Made by a program: the position numbers and the translations under genes. Under the pieces are notes generated by a model, which saw only the letters and a program-made list of their open reading frames with translations, was not told where the DNA came from and did no database searches. Shown here one piece after another: positions 1 to 12,700 of a DNA stretch of 64,000 bases. The DNA comes from Trichoplax adhaerens. Its lineage: Eukaryota; Placozoa; Uniplacotomia; Trichoplacea; Trichoplacidae. The DNA lies in the NCBI RefSeq assembly GCF_000150275.1, contig NW_002060949.1, positions 1,671,836-1,735,835 on the forward strand. Reading direction: 5' to 3'. How positions within the stretch are numbered: position 1 is the first letter of the stretch; each line of letters starts with the position of its first letter.

Positions 1-650
1 CAGTACAATATCACCATACAGAATTCTCTTCTGATAGTAAACCATATATGAATCGTAGATGGTAAGTCTGAGGATAGAAGAAGCTTCTCTATAAGAGTAT
101 TTGAATCTTATTTGAATTAAGTAGGAATTTGTTCAGTGAATTTATATGTAATGGATGATAATTTACTGAATCTTAGCATTGGTTGACAGCTTACTACTTA
201 GTAACTACTCCGCCGTTTGTCGATGTATGTGTATTATGTCTGCTACAATAATGTAATAATAATAATTTCAAAAGAGGCAGCGAATAAGTGTTAACGCGTT
301 TATAGAAGAAATTTATTATATATTACTGTAATACTAATGCATGGAAGAATAATTTACTAGTGTGGCTCATTATAATTATTATCCTATTACATCTTGAAAG
401 AGATATATGAGATATCTACAATACTCCTACAATTACAGTTGCATCTATGTGTTATTATTATAGAACCTTCAAGATAAATTATTATAATCCTGTTGGCGAT
501 CGAGTTTGTAAAGCGAAATAGTTTCATTTTATAAACTACATGAGACTAGTTCTAATTCGGCATAAATTTAGAATTATATTTGAAATTACGTCGCCGCCTG
601 ATATACCGTTCAAGATCTAAATCGAATTTACAAATCGAAATCTAGATAGA
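1..650. other. Upstream non-coding DNA
   Basis: No reading frame or RNA gene is supported here. It is AT-rich sequence ahead of the serpin start codon and probably holds its promoter and 5' UTR, but no clear core element could be picked out. Confidence 0.5.
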
Positions 651-2505
651 ATGGACATCACAGCTTATCAGGTAACAGAATGTAAGAATTTAGTATTATT
701 TATTAGGATTGCTTGTCTTTTCATCAATATTATCATTAATATCTGATGATTATAACTTCATAGTATAGCTGTTAAATATACTAAATAGAGAGAAATTGCG
801 AAGATAAAAGCCATTAAACTGGAATAAATTCACTACTGAAATGGTTACATAAAAGTTAACTGATTTGATATATGTAATGTATTCGTTTACCGATACTGTT
901 TAGTCCGATTTGTAATGGTATGCATTTTCAACTCTGCTATGTAATCTATCAGTTTCTGGCAGCAGTATCAGCTAAAAACGTATATATATATATACTACGT
1001 AACTAAAACGATATTAGAGAAAACAACATCTTCTCATAAAGAATATCGGTTATTTCCTAGTTAGTATTGTACTACTGTACAATAGTGTGTATTGATCTAG
1101 AATAAAAGGGAAGTATTAATTAATATTATAAGAATTGGTTCATTTATGCAATCAAATTGAAAACAGTGTACGTACAATAGACTTTCAGCTTTAAATCTTT
1201 CGTATTACTATAAAATCAATCGACAGGAAGTACTTAATGGAAAACTTTATCTAGAATTTCTCTTTCCTAATATTATATTTACCAATATGTATTTTGCATC
1301 ACAGATATTAGATAGCTGATGTAATCATCTTATATTGTTAGAAAACAGGTTCTCAAGTACAAGGAAATTCTATTACACAACTAGGATGCGATCTATTAAA
1401 CAAAATAATCCCAAATCAAAATGTCGTTTTCTCACCCTTAAGTATCTTTAGCTGCCTTGCAATGACATATGCTGGGGCTCAAAGTATCACTGCTCAACAA
1501 ATAGAAAATGTATTACATATCGAAAACAACGATCAAATGACTCATGCACTAATAAAAGATGTCTTTCATGATATAAAGAATCGAGAAGATAGACATACAT
1601 GTATATTTAAATTCGCCAATACATTATTCTGTTGTAAACAATGCAGTTTGTTACCGCAATTTCTTAGTTTAGTTGAAGAGTATTACGAAGCTAAACCGCA
1701 AAGTGTAGATTTTACGAACAGCATCAAAACGGCTAAACAAATTAATTCTTGGGTCGAGAAACAGACTTATAACAAAATCAATGGTTTGATTCCAGCATCC
1801 GGTATCAATCCGTTAACAAAGTTAATATTGGTTAATGCATTATATTTCAAAGGCGATTGGAAGCATAAATTTAATAGAGACTTAACAAAGCCAATGGATT
1901 TCAAGATTGATAACAGAAATAAATTCGAAGTTCAAATGATGTCGATAACGAAAAATTTCAATTATATGGAAGATACAGATATAGGATTACAAATGGTAGA
2001 ATTACCTTATATCTGTAACAATTTAAGTATGTATATTTTATTACCTAAATCTGTCAATGGTATAGATTCACTTTGCAAAGAAATGAATAGCAAAACTATA
2101 GTGAAGTGGGTATCAAAGATGTCTCGAGACTATAAAGTAAATCTATCATTGCCACGATTTAAAATGACGTATCAAACCGCATTATCTGATTTATTACGAA
2201 ATTTAGGAATGATTGATGCATTTGATAACAAGAATGCAGATTTTAGTAAGATGTGTAGCGATAACGATCTTTACATTACGGAGATTTTTCATAAAGTATT
2301 CATAGAGGTAAATGAAAGAGGTACGGAAGCAGCCGCAGCTACTGGAGCTGTAGCAAGATACAAAACAAGATCTAAACGACCTCCACTCATTAAAGTGATG
2401 ACAGTAGATCATCCATTCGTATTTATGATGTATCATAAATCGAGCGGATCAACATTATTCTTAGGTAAAATGTATAATCCAGCAATAAACCCTTCAGTTA
2501 GGTAA
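651..2505 (+). CDS. Serpin, intracellular (clade B-like), inhibitory type
   Basis: Serine/cysteine protease inhibitor of the serpin superfamily. Two exons are proposed: 651-681 (ATG, ending at a strong GTAAGA donor) and 1349-2505; the phases match and give 395 aa, the usual serpin size. Visible signatures are NVVFSPLSI near the N-terminus, LILVNALYFKGDW in the middle, the hinge GTEAAAATGAVA (codons from 2320) and DHPFVFMM after the loop. The small-residue hinge is that of an inhibitory serpin. The reactive loop is unusually basic (RYKTRSKR) and includes the proprotein-convertase-like motif RSKR at 2368-2379. No signal peptide is seen: the N-terminus MDITAYQVTE is polar and the C-terminus ends NPSVR without an ER-retention signal, so a cytosolic or non-classically secreted protein is inferred. 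The target protease cannot be told from sequence. Confidence 0.9.
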
Positions 2506-3619
2506 CTGAAATTATTTACTAAGGTTTTTACATATTTTCATATAGTGTAAATACGATATCTACGCTGCTTCAATCGAATTTGTGATGCAAATTATCATGC
2601 TTAGAAATTACTTGCTGGGCTTAATAAAATTTAAAGAAATAAAAGTATTATCTTTAGTAACAAAAAGCGCTTTAGAAGTGACTCGTATATAGCTACGAAT
2701 ACGTTGGCCAAAGCTTATCTGTTTCAGTATATAATTTTTAATTGCTGGATTGCAACGTGATAAGAAGAGTAAATACGGCCAAATACTACAAAGTTACATC
2801 AATTTAGATGGCTTTAAGCTTAAAAAGTACCATAACAGCAGTTAGACATTATCTTTTTGATTAACATAATTTTATTTTCAGCCTATAATAGATCATTATA
2901 TGACCAGAGTTAGATTGATACTAATAATAAAACGCGAAGAGTATCATGACGCCAGTATTAACATATTAGTAGCGATTCTAAAATGCTTATATCAAAAATA
3001 AAATTGTTCTAAAGCAAATGCTACAAGATACTCATAAAATGTTAGTTTAATCACTGAAACAGAAGTTTACAGCTATGTCTATGAAGCACAAAGAATCAAA
3101 TTTCCTATTATGTGAAGGATTAGAGCATTATAGACGCAAGAGCGAGGCCTTGCTCTTTATCCTAAACTGATTAGAAAATTAAGAAGAATTACTGCATACA
3201 CATAATTTTATACTGGTATTAATTATATAATTGTTGTATACGAAGATATGATAATGTAATACTATTTGTAAATAATCTTTCAACGTGGAATGCTGTCGGT
3301 ATTTGAAGTAACATAATAAAATTTTAAGCAGTTATGATATCGAATTAATGTACATTAAAATTCGCGAGTACAAGCAATAGAATTTTAGGTACTGTGCTTA
3401 GGCATATTAGATGTAGCCCAAGACCTAAATAAGTAAGACAAGAATAATAGTAATAAAGAAAATATGAGCTAAGTTAAACTAAGAGATTTTTGAGCAATTT
3501 TAAAATATCTGCTAACATTTGTTAATATATATCAATATCTTTTATACAGTAAACGTAATCAGTTGTGAAATATTCGCATTAAGGCATATCATTAAGTATA
3601 AGTAATTTAATTTTGTATA
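2506..3619. other. Convergent intergenic region
   Basis: Spacer between the serpin (+) and the stathmin-domain gene (-), which converge. AATAAA signals at about 2623 and 2638 lie 120-140 bp after the serpin stop and are plausible polyadenylation signals. Nothing else is supported. Confidence 0.4.
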
Positions 3620-5134
3620 TTATTCATTGTCTTGTTTTTCAGTGACGTCCTTATCACTCATGAGTTGCTGCTTAGCTCGCCTGATTTTTTTTGCTCTTTG
3701 GTCCTTTTCTCGAAAACTCTTACGCAATGACTCTAATTGAGTTTTCCTATTTTCTGCAGATTGTTCCAACCTGCCTAATTTTTCTTGAGTATCTTTGGTT
3801 TGTTTTTCAGCAAATTTTTGTAAGGCATCTTGTACTTTCTTTTCACGTTCTTTATATGCCGTTGCTTTAGCAATTAGTTGTTCTTCATGATGCTATATTA
3901 TAAAATGAGTGAAAGATATTCTTAGCATAGATACCGGTAGGAATGCAACTCCATTAGTAATTTATCGATAATATTTTAAATTGCGAGAGATGTATAATTT
4001 GATAAAGAAGTATAAGTATGATTTTGATAATTTATACTGTAATGAACGAGATAACTAACCTTGCGTCTTTGCATTGCAGCTTTCTGTTTGGCCTCAAGCT
4101 CTTGTTTAGTAGTCTCTTTTCGCTTAAGTTTACTTTTTTCCAAAGTAGGAAGCTGATTTGGGCGTCTTTTCTTATTATTAGTTTCAGGCGCTAGAATTAT
4201 ATCAAACGCCATTCCTCCTTTATTAGGCATGGATTGTTTTTGATTTGAGTTGGGTTTTTCAGTTGAGATAAGAGAATTGTACCGTTTAATTTCCGGCAAA
4301 ACACTTTTAGTGCCAGCAGATTTGTGCTTTTTAAAAGTAGATCCATTTATAATAAGTTCTACAATTATAAAATAATGAAAAGTGAATATTTAGAATAGAT
4401 AATTTTAATAATTTTATATGATACTATAACACTATACAGTGTACAGTCTGTACATATGGTAATGATATAGTTTATGATTTTGTCGTAATGTTCACTTTAA
4501 AAGTATCGCATAGCAAGGCAATTACAATTTAAGAAATTTTAATTTAGTAGCTGAATAAAACTTAATAGAAGGGTTGCCAATTGTACAATCAACTCTTAAT
4601 CACATGTATTAACCATATTTGCGTTATTTTAAAGCTGGAGCAATTTTTCTTCATTATCGTACAATATATAGCACTGCATGTCCATGGAAATCATTGAGTT
4701 GAAGAATTGGTAATTTAAAGTTTGTTAATCACATATTCATTTACCTGGTGTAGACGGTCGAATTTCTAGCTCTTTCGCAGTCTTTTCGCTTAACTCAGTC
4801 TTTTCTGTAATAATTTGCTTATCATCCTCGTAGTCTCTAAACCGCTATCGTTAGATTTGGCTGATTGTCCTCGCTTGACGCACTTAGAGCTGTCATTTAG
4901 TGATGTTTGACTACCCTTTCCGATATTTTTGAGATTTTCACATGATGATTTATCACTTCCACATGAATCTTTCAATGAATCTCGACTTAATTTGCGATGT
5001 TTCTTCTCGATTTTGTTATCGTTGATGTGATGATTAGCTTCTTTTGGGTTGAATGTAGTGATTTTGGTATCCTTTTGAGGAATTTCAGCAGGTGCAACGA
5101 CATTTTTTGCAGCTCTAGAAGATCCACAGCCCAT
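3620..5134 (-). CDS. STMND1-like: Stathmin-domain protein with acylated-type N-terminus (STMND1-like)
   Basis: Likely microtubule/tubulin-binding protein of the stathmin family. Proposed exons are 5134-4745, 4358-4060 and 3892-3620. The N-terminus MGCGSS is a classic N-myristoylation (Gly2) plus palmitoylation (Cys3) signal, as in the stathmin domain-containing 1 group. A Ser/Lys-rich linker follows. Exon 2 carries the stathmin start GMAFDIILAP, then a basic helix. Exon 3 is a long charged helix (from HHEEQLIAKATAYKERE to the C-terminus), matching the family's tubulin-binding coiled coil. The exon 2-3 junction is in phase, and exon 1's last frame joins exon 2 correctly. Oddity: exon 1 changes frame by one base between about 4850 and 4790. 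The MGCGSS frame stops at RLS*, while the frame reading RFRDYEDDKQ continues to the splice site. This is either an assembly error or a real frameshift. Confidence 0.75.
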
Positions 5135-7177
5135 GATGATACACTATCGAGTTCAATAAAACTGGAGTAGATTCTTTAAGCAACAAGTGAGAATGATGCC
5201 AAGGTAACGCAAATATAACCAGCCTCCTTGTAAAGTATGTGATTGAAGAGATTACTTAATGGACGCCTATCTACGGTAGAATATATCCTGACTTTTAATG
5301 ATGATCAGAGACTAGGATAGGAATACTATTAATTTGTTCGCAAAATTATGAACAAGGATTCTATCTTTTAGGCAGAAATGTTGGAAATCAATTACGGTAG
5401 TTAGCTACAGGGGCTTAGTAAATTTTACAATTGAATGTGATGAGCCGCTAACCTTTAAAACTTCTATAAAGTATGGAATATTTACAATACCAGTAGTATG
5501 AAAGAGTCGATTCATCGGAGAGGTATATTTACGTCTCCTAGGCAACAGCATCGATCATCAATAGCTGATTTATCCATGACCCTTTTATCCATGGACAGAT
5601 GATACATCCAGACAGATATTTTTGGCTCATTCGATTAATTACCATGGCAATTTCAGTACAGTGTTTGTGCATAGTATAGTATGTTGTCTCTCTCTCTATA
5701 TATACAGAGCATTACTGTACACTCGCTGACCGTAGTTAGCTTAAAAAGGTGGCAAGGCCTGTAAAATGAAGATTTTGTATAAAGAGAATCTGTTTATTTT
5801 TCTGTGCTGCCGTGTACATACTGGGACAGTTAGCATAGCTATTCATTGTATTATCCACAATTATCACTTTATTCCCTTTCTGTTTTGCTCACGCTTTACG
5901 AGTTGTTTATACAGCTAATATCTATAGTATTTTATAGATAAGGTAAAATGGCATCATTTAAAGTATTTTATACATAAGATAAAATGGCATCATTTAAAGT
6001 ATTTTATACATAAGGTACAGTGGCATCATTTAAGTATTTTATAGATAAGGTAAAATGGCATCATTTAAGAGAGTGCACTCGAGTGGCCGAGTTTATTCAA
6101 CTTTACAGTATACGTATATCACTACTGCAGTCCACTTCATCTATTGATGTCGCCTATGTTGTGTCAAGCATGACGATGATTTACGTTATTTAAGTTTAGT
6201 AATAGTAATTGTAATGAATTAAGCAAAGCATGCACCCCCGTTGTACAAGCTGGTACAAAGCAGTTTACTATTGACTGATTGCTTTTCAGGTGATGTTGCC
6301 TTTTTTACAATACACTAGCGTTAGTGAATAACAAAACTCTAGCGTAATTCACCACAGTGGTTACTGCTTATGTGAGCTTACATGAGCAGTTTAACTAGTA
6401 CAGTACTGTACGTCTTTAATTTGATTTTAAATACTTGAACTAGGAAAAAATGTAGCTAAAACCAACGTGCAAATACAATAGTTTATACCGATATCTAGCA
6501 ATCCATTTCATTCCTACTTTTACTAAAACATACGACACGAAAATAACATTGCTGTCCTGTCCTGTGGATATTCTTCCTGATGGAAGACAGTATAAATCTC
6601 TAGTAATAATGACGTCGCCTTATATAGAATACTTTTTAATGAATTAATTCATGATCATGTCATTTGATATGCAGTATGTACACAAAATGATTGTACAGCC
6701 GCAGTCTTTTAACAGGAAATAAATTCTAGAAAGAGTATAGCAAAAGTGGCCTTGACCTCATCATCAGTACACTTGTTTGCTCGCATTGGACTGATTAAAT
6801 TAATTCTTGAATGAATTAATTAATTATAGTTTACTCGCATTATTACTGTGTCCGTTCTCTCGTACTCTACTGTACCGTACGCTACACACTCATGTGCTGT
6901 AGTACGATTATGTACAGGAATAACAGTACTGCAGCACATGAGTGTGTGTGTACTGTACAGAACACAGTACTTTGTACACTGTACTATAGTACAGTACTGT
7001 AGTGGAGATTCCAGGGTCTACGCTGTAGACGGTCAAAATCTGTACTGTATCATGCTGTATCATGAGTCAGCGCCATTGATTTGAGCAAGACATGGCACTA
7101 ACGGTATTTCAGCAATTTGCTACAACGTTCAATTAATAATATCTAATTTTGATAGTTTATTAGACAAGATATCGACA
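5135..7177. other. Intergenic region upstream of BLCAP
   Basis: No convincing gene. It holds the 36-bp tandem repeat at 5926-6068, a short pyrimidine/TA run near 5685-5705, and a cluster of GTAC-containing palindromes (about 6395-7060) just upstream of BLCAP. Short frames in the GTAC cluster are low-complexity and were not called. Confidence 0.5.
5926..6068. repeat. 36-bp tandem repeat, 4 copies
   Basis: Four head-to-tail copies begin at 5926, 5962, 5998 and 6033 (spacings 36, 36, 35). Each starts AGTATTTTATA and contains TGGCATCATTTAA. Copies differ by a few substitutions and one deletion. It lies in non-coding DNA. Confidence 0.9.
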
Positions 7178-7405
7178 ATGTATTGCTTGCAATGGTTAAT
7201 ACCGTTATTACTCATTCCTAAGCCACTTCACCCTATTCTTCGATTCAATCATTCTATGGTGATGGTCTTATTTTTAACCGGATTTCTGCTGGAAAGAAGG
7301 CCGTGTGTAATATGTACAGCCATCTTTGTCGTTGCATTAGCTTTAATTTGTAATAGTGGAATGTGCAGTTGCTTCTTCTTTACTGATGAATGCCATCTTG
7401 AATGA
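7178..7405 (+). CDS. BLCAP: BLCAP (bladder cancer-associated protein homologue)
   Basis: Small hydrophobic membrane protein, 75 aa, intronless as in vertebrates. It begins [16 protein letters not shown] and continues with [15 protein letters not shown] and a second hydrophobic stretch ending in CSCFFF, which lines up with the vertebrate BLCAP pattern including the conserved CxxC-type cysteines. Two hydrophobic segments (about residues 6-40 and 44-62) suggest a hairpin in an internal membrane. The vertebrate protein is slightly longer (87 aa); here the C-terminal tail is shorter. In mammals BLCAP is linked to apoptosis and growth control, but its biochemical role is not settled. Residues 2, 5 and 15 (Tyr, Gln, Lys), recoded by A-to-I editing in mammals, are present as genomic codons. 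Confidence 0.92.
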   Translation: MYCLQWLIPLLLIPKPLHPILRFNHSMVMVLFLTGFLLERRPCVICTAIFVVALALICNSGMCSCFFFTDECHLE

Positions 7406-9732
7406 TGTTCTTCTTGTTGTTGTCTACTCTATCAGTGAGTTATATAGGATAAATTAAGAAAGTTTCAGACTAAACTAAAGTAAACTTTACCATCTATCAA
7501 TTCAAACCAATTACAATCGGTTGTAAATTGGAATTGATTGAATAATAACGACAGTAGCTACAGTACAAACAGCCAATGTGGCTATTCTACACTTTCCAAC
7601 ACTTTTCCATAGTATGCAATCGTAGACTATGAATACATCTACAGGATGGCAATCAATATAACAATTCCATCTTTTCAATTCTACTCTGTATATACTCAAA
7701 AAGCTCGGTTGTGTATTTTCACTCCTGGCAATAGACGATACGTCGATTCCAAATTTCAGTACTAAACCTTCCTGGTGCAGTTACTGGCCAATGAATGATT
7801 CTTCAAGATACTGAATACTTGCCGAACGTATAAATAACGTAATTATTATAAGTTAATAGTGATAGCCTTATCCATAACTTATCACCAAGATCTGGTCGTT
7901 GAGCAACATTGCAAGAGTTAACAAGAAAATGTTAAGCTACGGAGTCAATGAGAGTCTTACACGATTGCGACAACAGCCGTGATGGTATCTCTCTTACAGT
8001 TGCAGCTATGGGCATGCGATTGAACGATCACGATGACAACTCCTTTTGTATGGGCTTACATGTATTACAAATCTCTATTAATTAATTGTGTCAAGATTAA
8101 TTCTAACTATTCAAAATTTTCAATATTAAAATTAACTGACTGATCAATTAATTCTTTCCGAAAGTCTGCTAGTTTCACACGGCACTGTCTGTCATCATTT
8201 GCCACTCTGTAACATAATCAATATAATATTGACCCTCATTTTAGCAAGGCTACCGTTTCTCACTAGCATACATGATCACCTAATTTCTAAGAAAAATGAC
8301 GTAAGGATATTGTAGACGTGTATAACTTTTACAGAACATTAAATTTTTAGGATGATTTTCAATTTTCTACCAAGTACTTACGCTATTCTAATATGGTATG
8401 GATTATGAACTTTCTGAGAGCTTAACTTGTAGATATCATATTGCTACATTTATTCTATATAATTATTAACACTGTTGTACAGGCTCTGTACAACAGTGTA
8501 AGATTCAATTATAAAATTACTAAAAAAGAAATAGAACCAGAGATCTTACTATTAATCTACTGTATTTTTATTATAACACAAGGATAGCATCGCCTATTTT
8601 ATCATGTATGTCCGTATGTCCATTAGCACTTACTGACTATGTCTAATGATATTGGTTTCAACATATCAATCTTTTTATTAAAATTATATCAGCTTTACTA
8701 TTCTATGTGATAATTTGAACGTCATGACTGTGTGACGATAATTATTACTTATTAGATTAAAAATAACAGCATAACAGTTTCAGAATTTTCAATGCCACAA
8801 TACTTGTTACTGCATAATGAACTGAAAATGTTTTGAAAATATTATATTTGATTCTGGATATAATTTCTACCATTTGTAATACTCGTATCTTGTTGCAATT
8901 TCTAGATCTATAAATAATCTGTAAAAGTACAATCCAGGTCACATACTCCATTTCAATACAGTAAATTGCAAAATTCAACCAAAACCTCCTGATATTATCA
9001 TATCATTGGTATTCTACTATAATCCTTGCTGTTCATTAATCTAATACTGTAGTATTTTAACACAACAATATTTGCTATAATAACGCCGTTGATACCTATT
9101 CGGATTATAAATGCTTTCTTTCAGTATAAAAGCTTACATTTTGAAATTTTATTTTATTAGTAATGTAAGCTAAACTATTAATGCTCTTAAAATCTTAATC
9201 TTAATTTTATGAAGTACAAATATGCAGTAACTGTTGGACCAACAAATTTCGTGAATGTAAAGTTTTATAATGATATGATACATTACAAAGATATTCGGAT
9301 TATTATTATCACTGCTAGTAAAATCTTAAAGTACCGGCGTACCTACTGTATTCACCTACAATCTTGATTCCTTAACGGAATAGACATTCTGCTATCAGAC
9401 ATGAGAACTATACTATAAAAGCGGGGATTATCAATACTAAGTAATGATGTAATATTAGAGTATTTACATGAATACGAGTTAAAAGGAAGAAATTAGCAAT
9501 TGTAAAAATACAAAGCAAAAGCAATTTACAGATGAGTGCATTACAGTACACTACGGTACAATAAGATTGGTATGACCTCAGTTAAGGAGAATATAATACA
9601 AAAGTTAAACTATAGTTAATTTAACTTGCAAAATATAAGGTAATCCTAGCCACTTTCTATTAAATTACAAGCTGAAAATGGATTCTGTTTCAATAAACGC
9701 TTAATCTTAAACCGTGGATGTCTAAGTATCAA
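7406..9732. other. Intergenic region between BLCAP and ERCC6L2
   Basis: No supported gene. Short frames at 7511-7699 and 8757-8978 show no family pattern or codon quality. The one structured element is the perfect inverted repeat at 8469-8499. The ERCC6L2 3' UTR lies at the right end. Confidence 0.5.
8469..8499. repeat. Perfect 14-bp inverted repeat (hairpin)
   Basis: Arms ACACTGTTGTACAG (8469-8482) and CTGTACAACAGTGT (8486-8499) are exact reverse complements around the 3-base loop GCT. It contains the GTAC core seen repeatedly in this window. No T-run follows on either strand, so a bacterial-type terminator is not implied. Confidence 0.85.
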
Positions 9733-12700
9733 TCATAACTGTTGAATCTTGTTATCCAACGTGGTGTAGAACTCTGACAGTATATTTTCTCTTTTTTCGT
9801 CCGTATACTTCAAAACAGCTTTAGCAAAACTGATATCATCATCAAACTGAAAGAATTGTGCCATTTCACTAAACTGTTTTTTTCTAATAGCGATTGGTGT
9901 ACTTCCTATTATAACATGTGTATCCATTTCCTGATCTACGTTTTCCAAAAATTGTTTCGCTTTCTGTTTGCGGCTGGATTTTCGATCTGATTCCACTGCA
10001 GTCTCTTGCTTTTCTAGTAAATTTTCTTCCGATTCAGTTTGTACAGAATCATATTTTACGTTATTTTTCGAACATTTTGTTATTTGATGGGCTTTTGTCT
10101 TGCTAGTACTAGGGACCGGGTCAGCTTCTTTATTACAGTCCTCAAACTTTTTTTTCTTATCTTTTTGAGAATCACCAAGATCGTCACTTTCTTCTCCAGG
10201 CTGGATTCAAAGAACATATTGGAATTAATTAATAACTAGCTAATGATCATACAGTTGGGTAACATCATCTGATTATTACTTACATCAAGTAAATTTGCAG
10301 GTTGTTGAGAAAACTGATGTTTAACATAGACATCTCGAATAGCATTTGAAGTCATACGTTGTTCTGCTTTGCTTGATCCAATGACCTTTTTATTTGAATG
10401 ACAATATTCAACGGATAGTCCAAGATCTATAGCGATATAATAAATTTAAGTCTTACAGCTAGACGAATAATTACGATAAATAATGCAAGAACCTTTCAAA
10501 CTGTCGACACTGTCTGCTTGATCACTACTTTCAGGCCAATTCCTGTTATTATTTTTGTTTAACGTATATTTTTCCTGGTCAGTTTGATTATTCTTAGATT
10601 GCTTCCCTTCAACCGCTTTTACATTAAAAAAATTGCAATATAGTTAGTTAATACTATTGTCTCAACTACTAATATCTTAAAAATGAAAGAATAGTGAATA
10701 CTATATAAAGTTATTAGATCAAATGCCAAGTACCATTCGAAGTTGTAGTATTCTCGATTTCAGGTTCAACATACTGCGAAGCGATTTCTTCTAGACCAGG
10801 AACGTCATCATCGTCGAATTTCTTGGTATCCATATTTTGTTCTTTCTGAATAATTTTCAATGCGGTGAAATAATGAAATTAGAAAAATTTACAAATTCAA
10901 ATATCAACAAGCCAAAACTCCTAAAACAGATTGCTGTACTTGTGAAAGTGTTTACAGTCGCTAATTCATAGCTAGAGGCTTTATAATCCTACCTCAGATG
11001 TCTTAATTTGTTCTTCAGTATTTTCCTTCCTGCAAAGTATAACATCATGCCGCATAACCATTACTAAAGACTATATCCAATTTATTTGAGAAGTCTCGAT
11101 AGTGCACCTACTCGTTACTCCTACTTTCGTACTTAGCCATTCTAAGTCCAGCTTCGACTTGCTGGGTTCTCTAAAATAAAATGAGAATACATTCCAAAAC
11201 ATATATCTATGACTGCTTGCATTGTAGCTATCTTGCTATTACAATATCTAACCTTAATTATGTCCTCTGCTAGACTGACTCCTCGTCGTCGTAATGAAAA
11301 TAAATTTTCGATGCCAAAAAGTTCACCATGTTGCTCTTTGTCGTCAGCTACGCCCGTAAAATAGCGACGTTCTTTGCTATTTTGCATTGCAACGTTAGCG
11401 AGTTGCTGTGAGTAGACAAGCAAATTGTAATATACTTATTCATTTATATGCACGTGATTTGCACCGAAATGATTCTAAATGATGCAAAAATCTTATTACC
11501 AGTTTATAAATTTGCCTTAAGTACATGACCTCTTCTATTGTTCCGGAAGTTATTAATCGATATACACGAACATCGCAACGTTGCCCAATACGATATGCTC
11601 TGTAATTAATTAATTAGGTAGCTATATTGGTGGCTCGCTATAAGAATAGATAATAAATTACACGAAATAACCAAAATTTTACCGATCTTGCGCTTGTAAA
11701 TCATGAGCAGGATTCCAATTTGGATCAAATATCAATACAGAATTGGCACCAGTAAAATTTAAACCTAGACTTCCCGCCCTATTAGATGATTATGCATTAT
11801 TGTTAATTAAAATAAAAGTTAAAGAGCGACTTTACAATTACAGTACTGCATAATAGAAAAGAATGTTGTACTGTACTTAGTAGAAATCAGGCACAATGAA
11901 ATTTGAGGATCGTTATTGAACTTTCTAACTATATCAGCTCGTTGTTCAATTCTAGTATTTCCATCCAGTCTACAATAATTGATGCCTTTGCACATGATGT
12001 AAGTCTCTAAAATGTTAAGCAACTGTACAGAGTATTTATAAAGTACAAGTATTAGATAATGATGCGTGTTTTTATTAATTTTTATGGGCGCTAAATATGA
12101 TGGAGCTTAAGTGTCAATCCATACCTGCACAGAATACGAAAATAACAGCACTTTGCTTCCGTCCTTCTTGAACTTAATAAGTAAGGCTTCTAAGGCCTTG
12201 CATAACAAAATAGAGAATAATTTAATCTTTTACATAAGCAGTGATCAAGGTTTAGCAATCTGAGTAATTAAGGCTCCATAAATCAACCTTCATTTTTCCA
12301 CAGTATAGAGGATCTGATAGCGTTAATAAAGAGGCATTTGAGGATATAGATTTAAACTGTGGAAAATTGGAGTACATTCGAACGCAAATTTCTCTAGCCT
12401 AGGTAATAAATTTTATCACCAGAACGAACATAGTATCAGAATATATATTAATTATAAACTTTTGGATATACCAGATAATATGCGAAATAGTAATTATTGT
12501 TAACCTTATTACGTTGTTCCTCAGATTGATTTGAATTAGGTAGTAACAAGGCAACGTGATTTGCAACTTTAAGAAATAACTGCAAGTACTGCATTAGTAG
12601 AGAATTTATTTTTTCTCCCTTGATATTTGTCTATTAAAAAAGTAAAAGTTTTTATTATCAAAATACGACATTGAGGCAAGAGTCCACTTTTCAGGACGCT

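Noticed and set aside
6848-7084. Plus-strand 78-codon frame before BLCAP
   Set aside because: Its composition follows the GTAC palindromes and simple sequence; no domain, splice context or codon quality.
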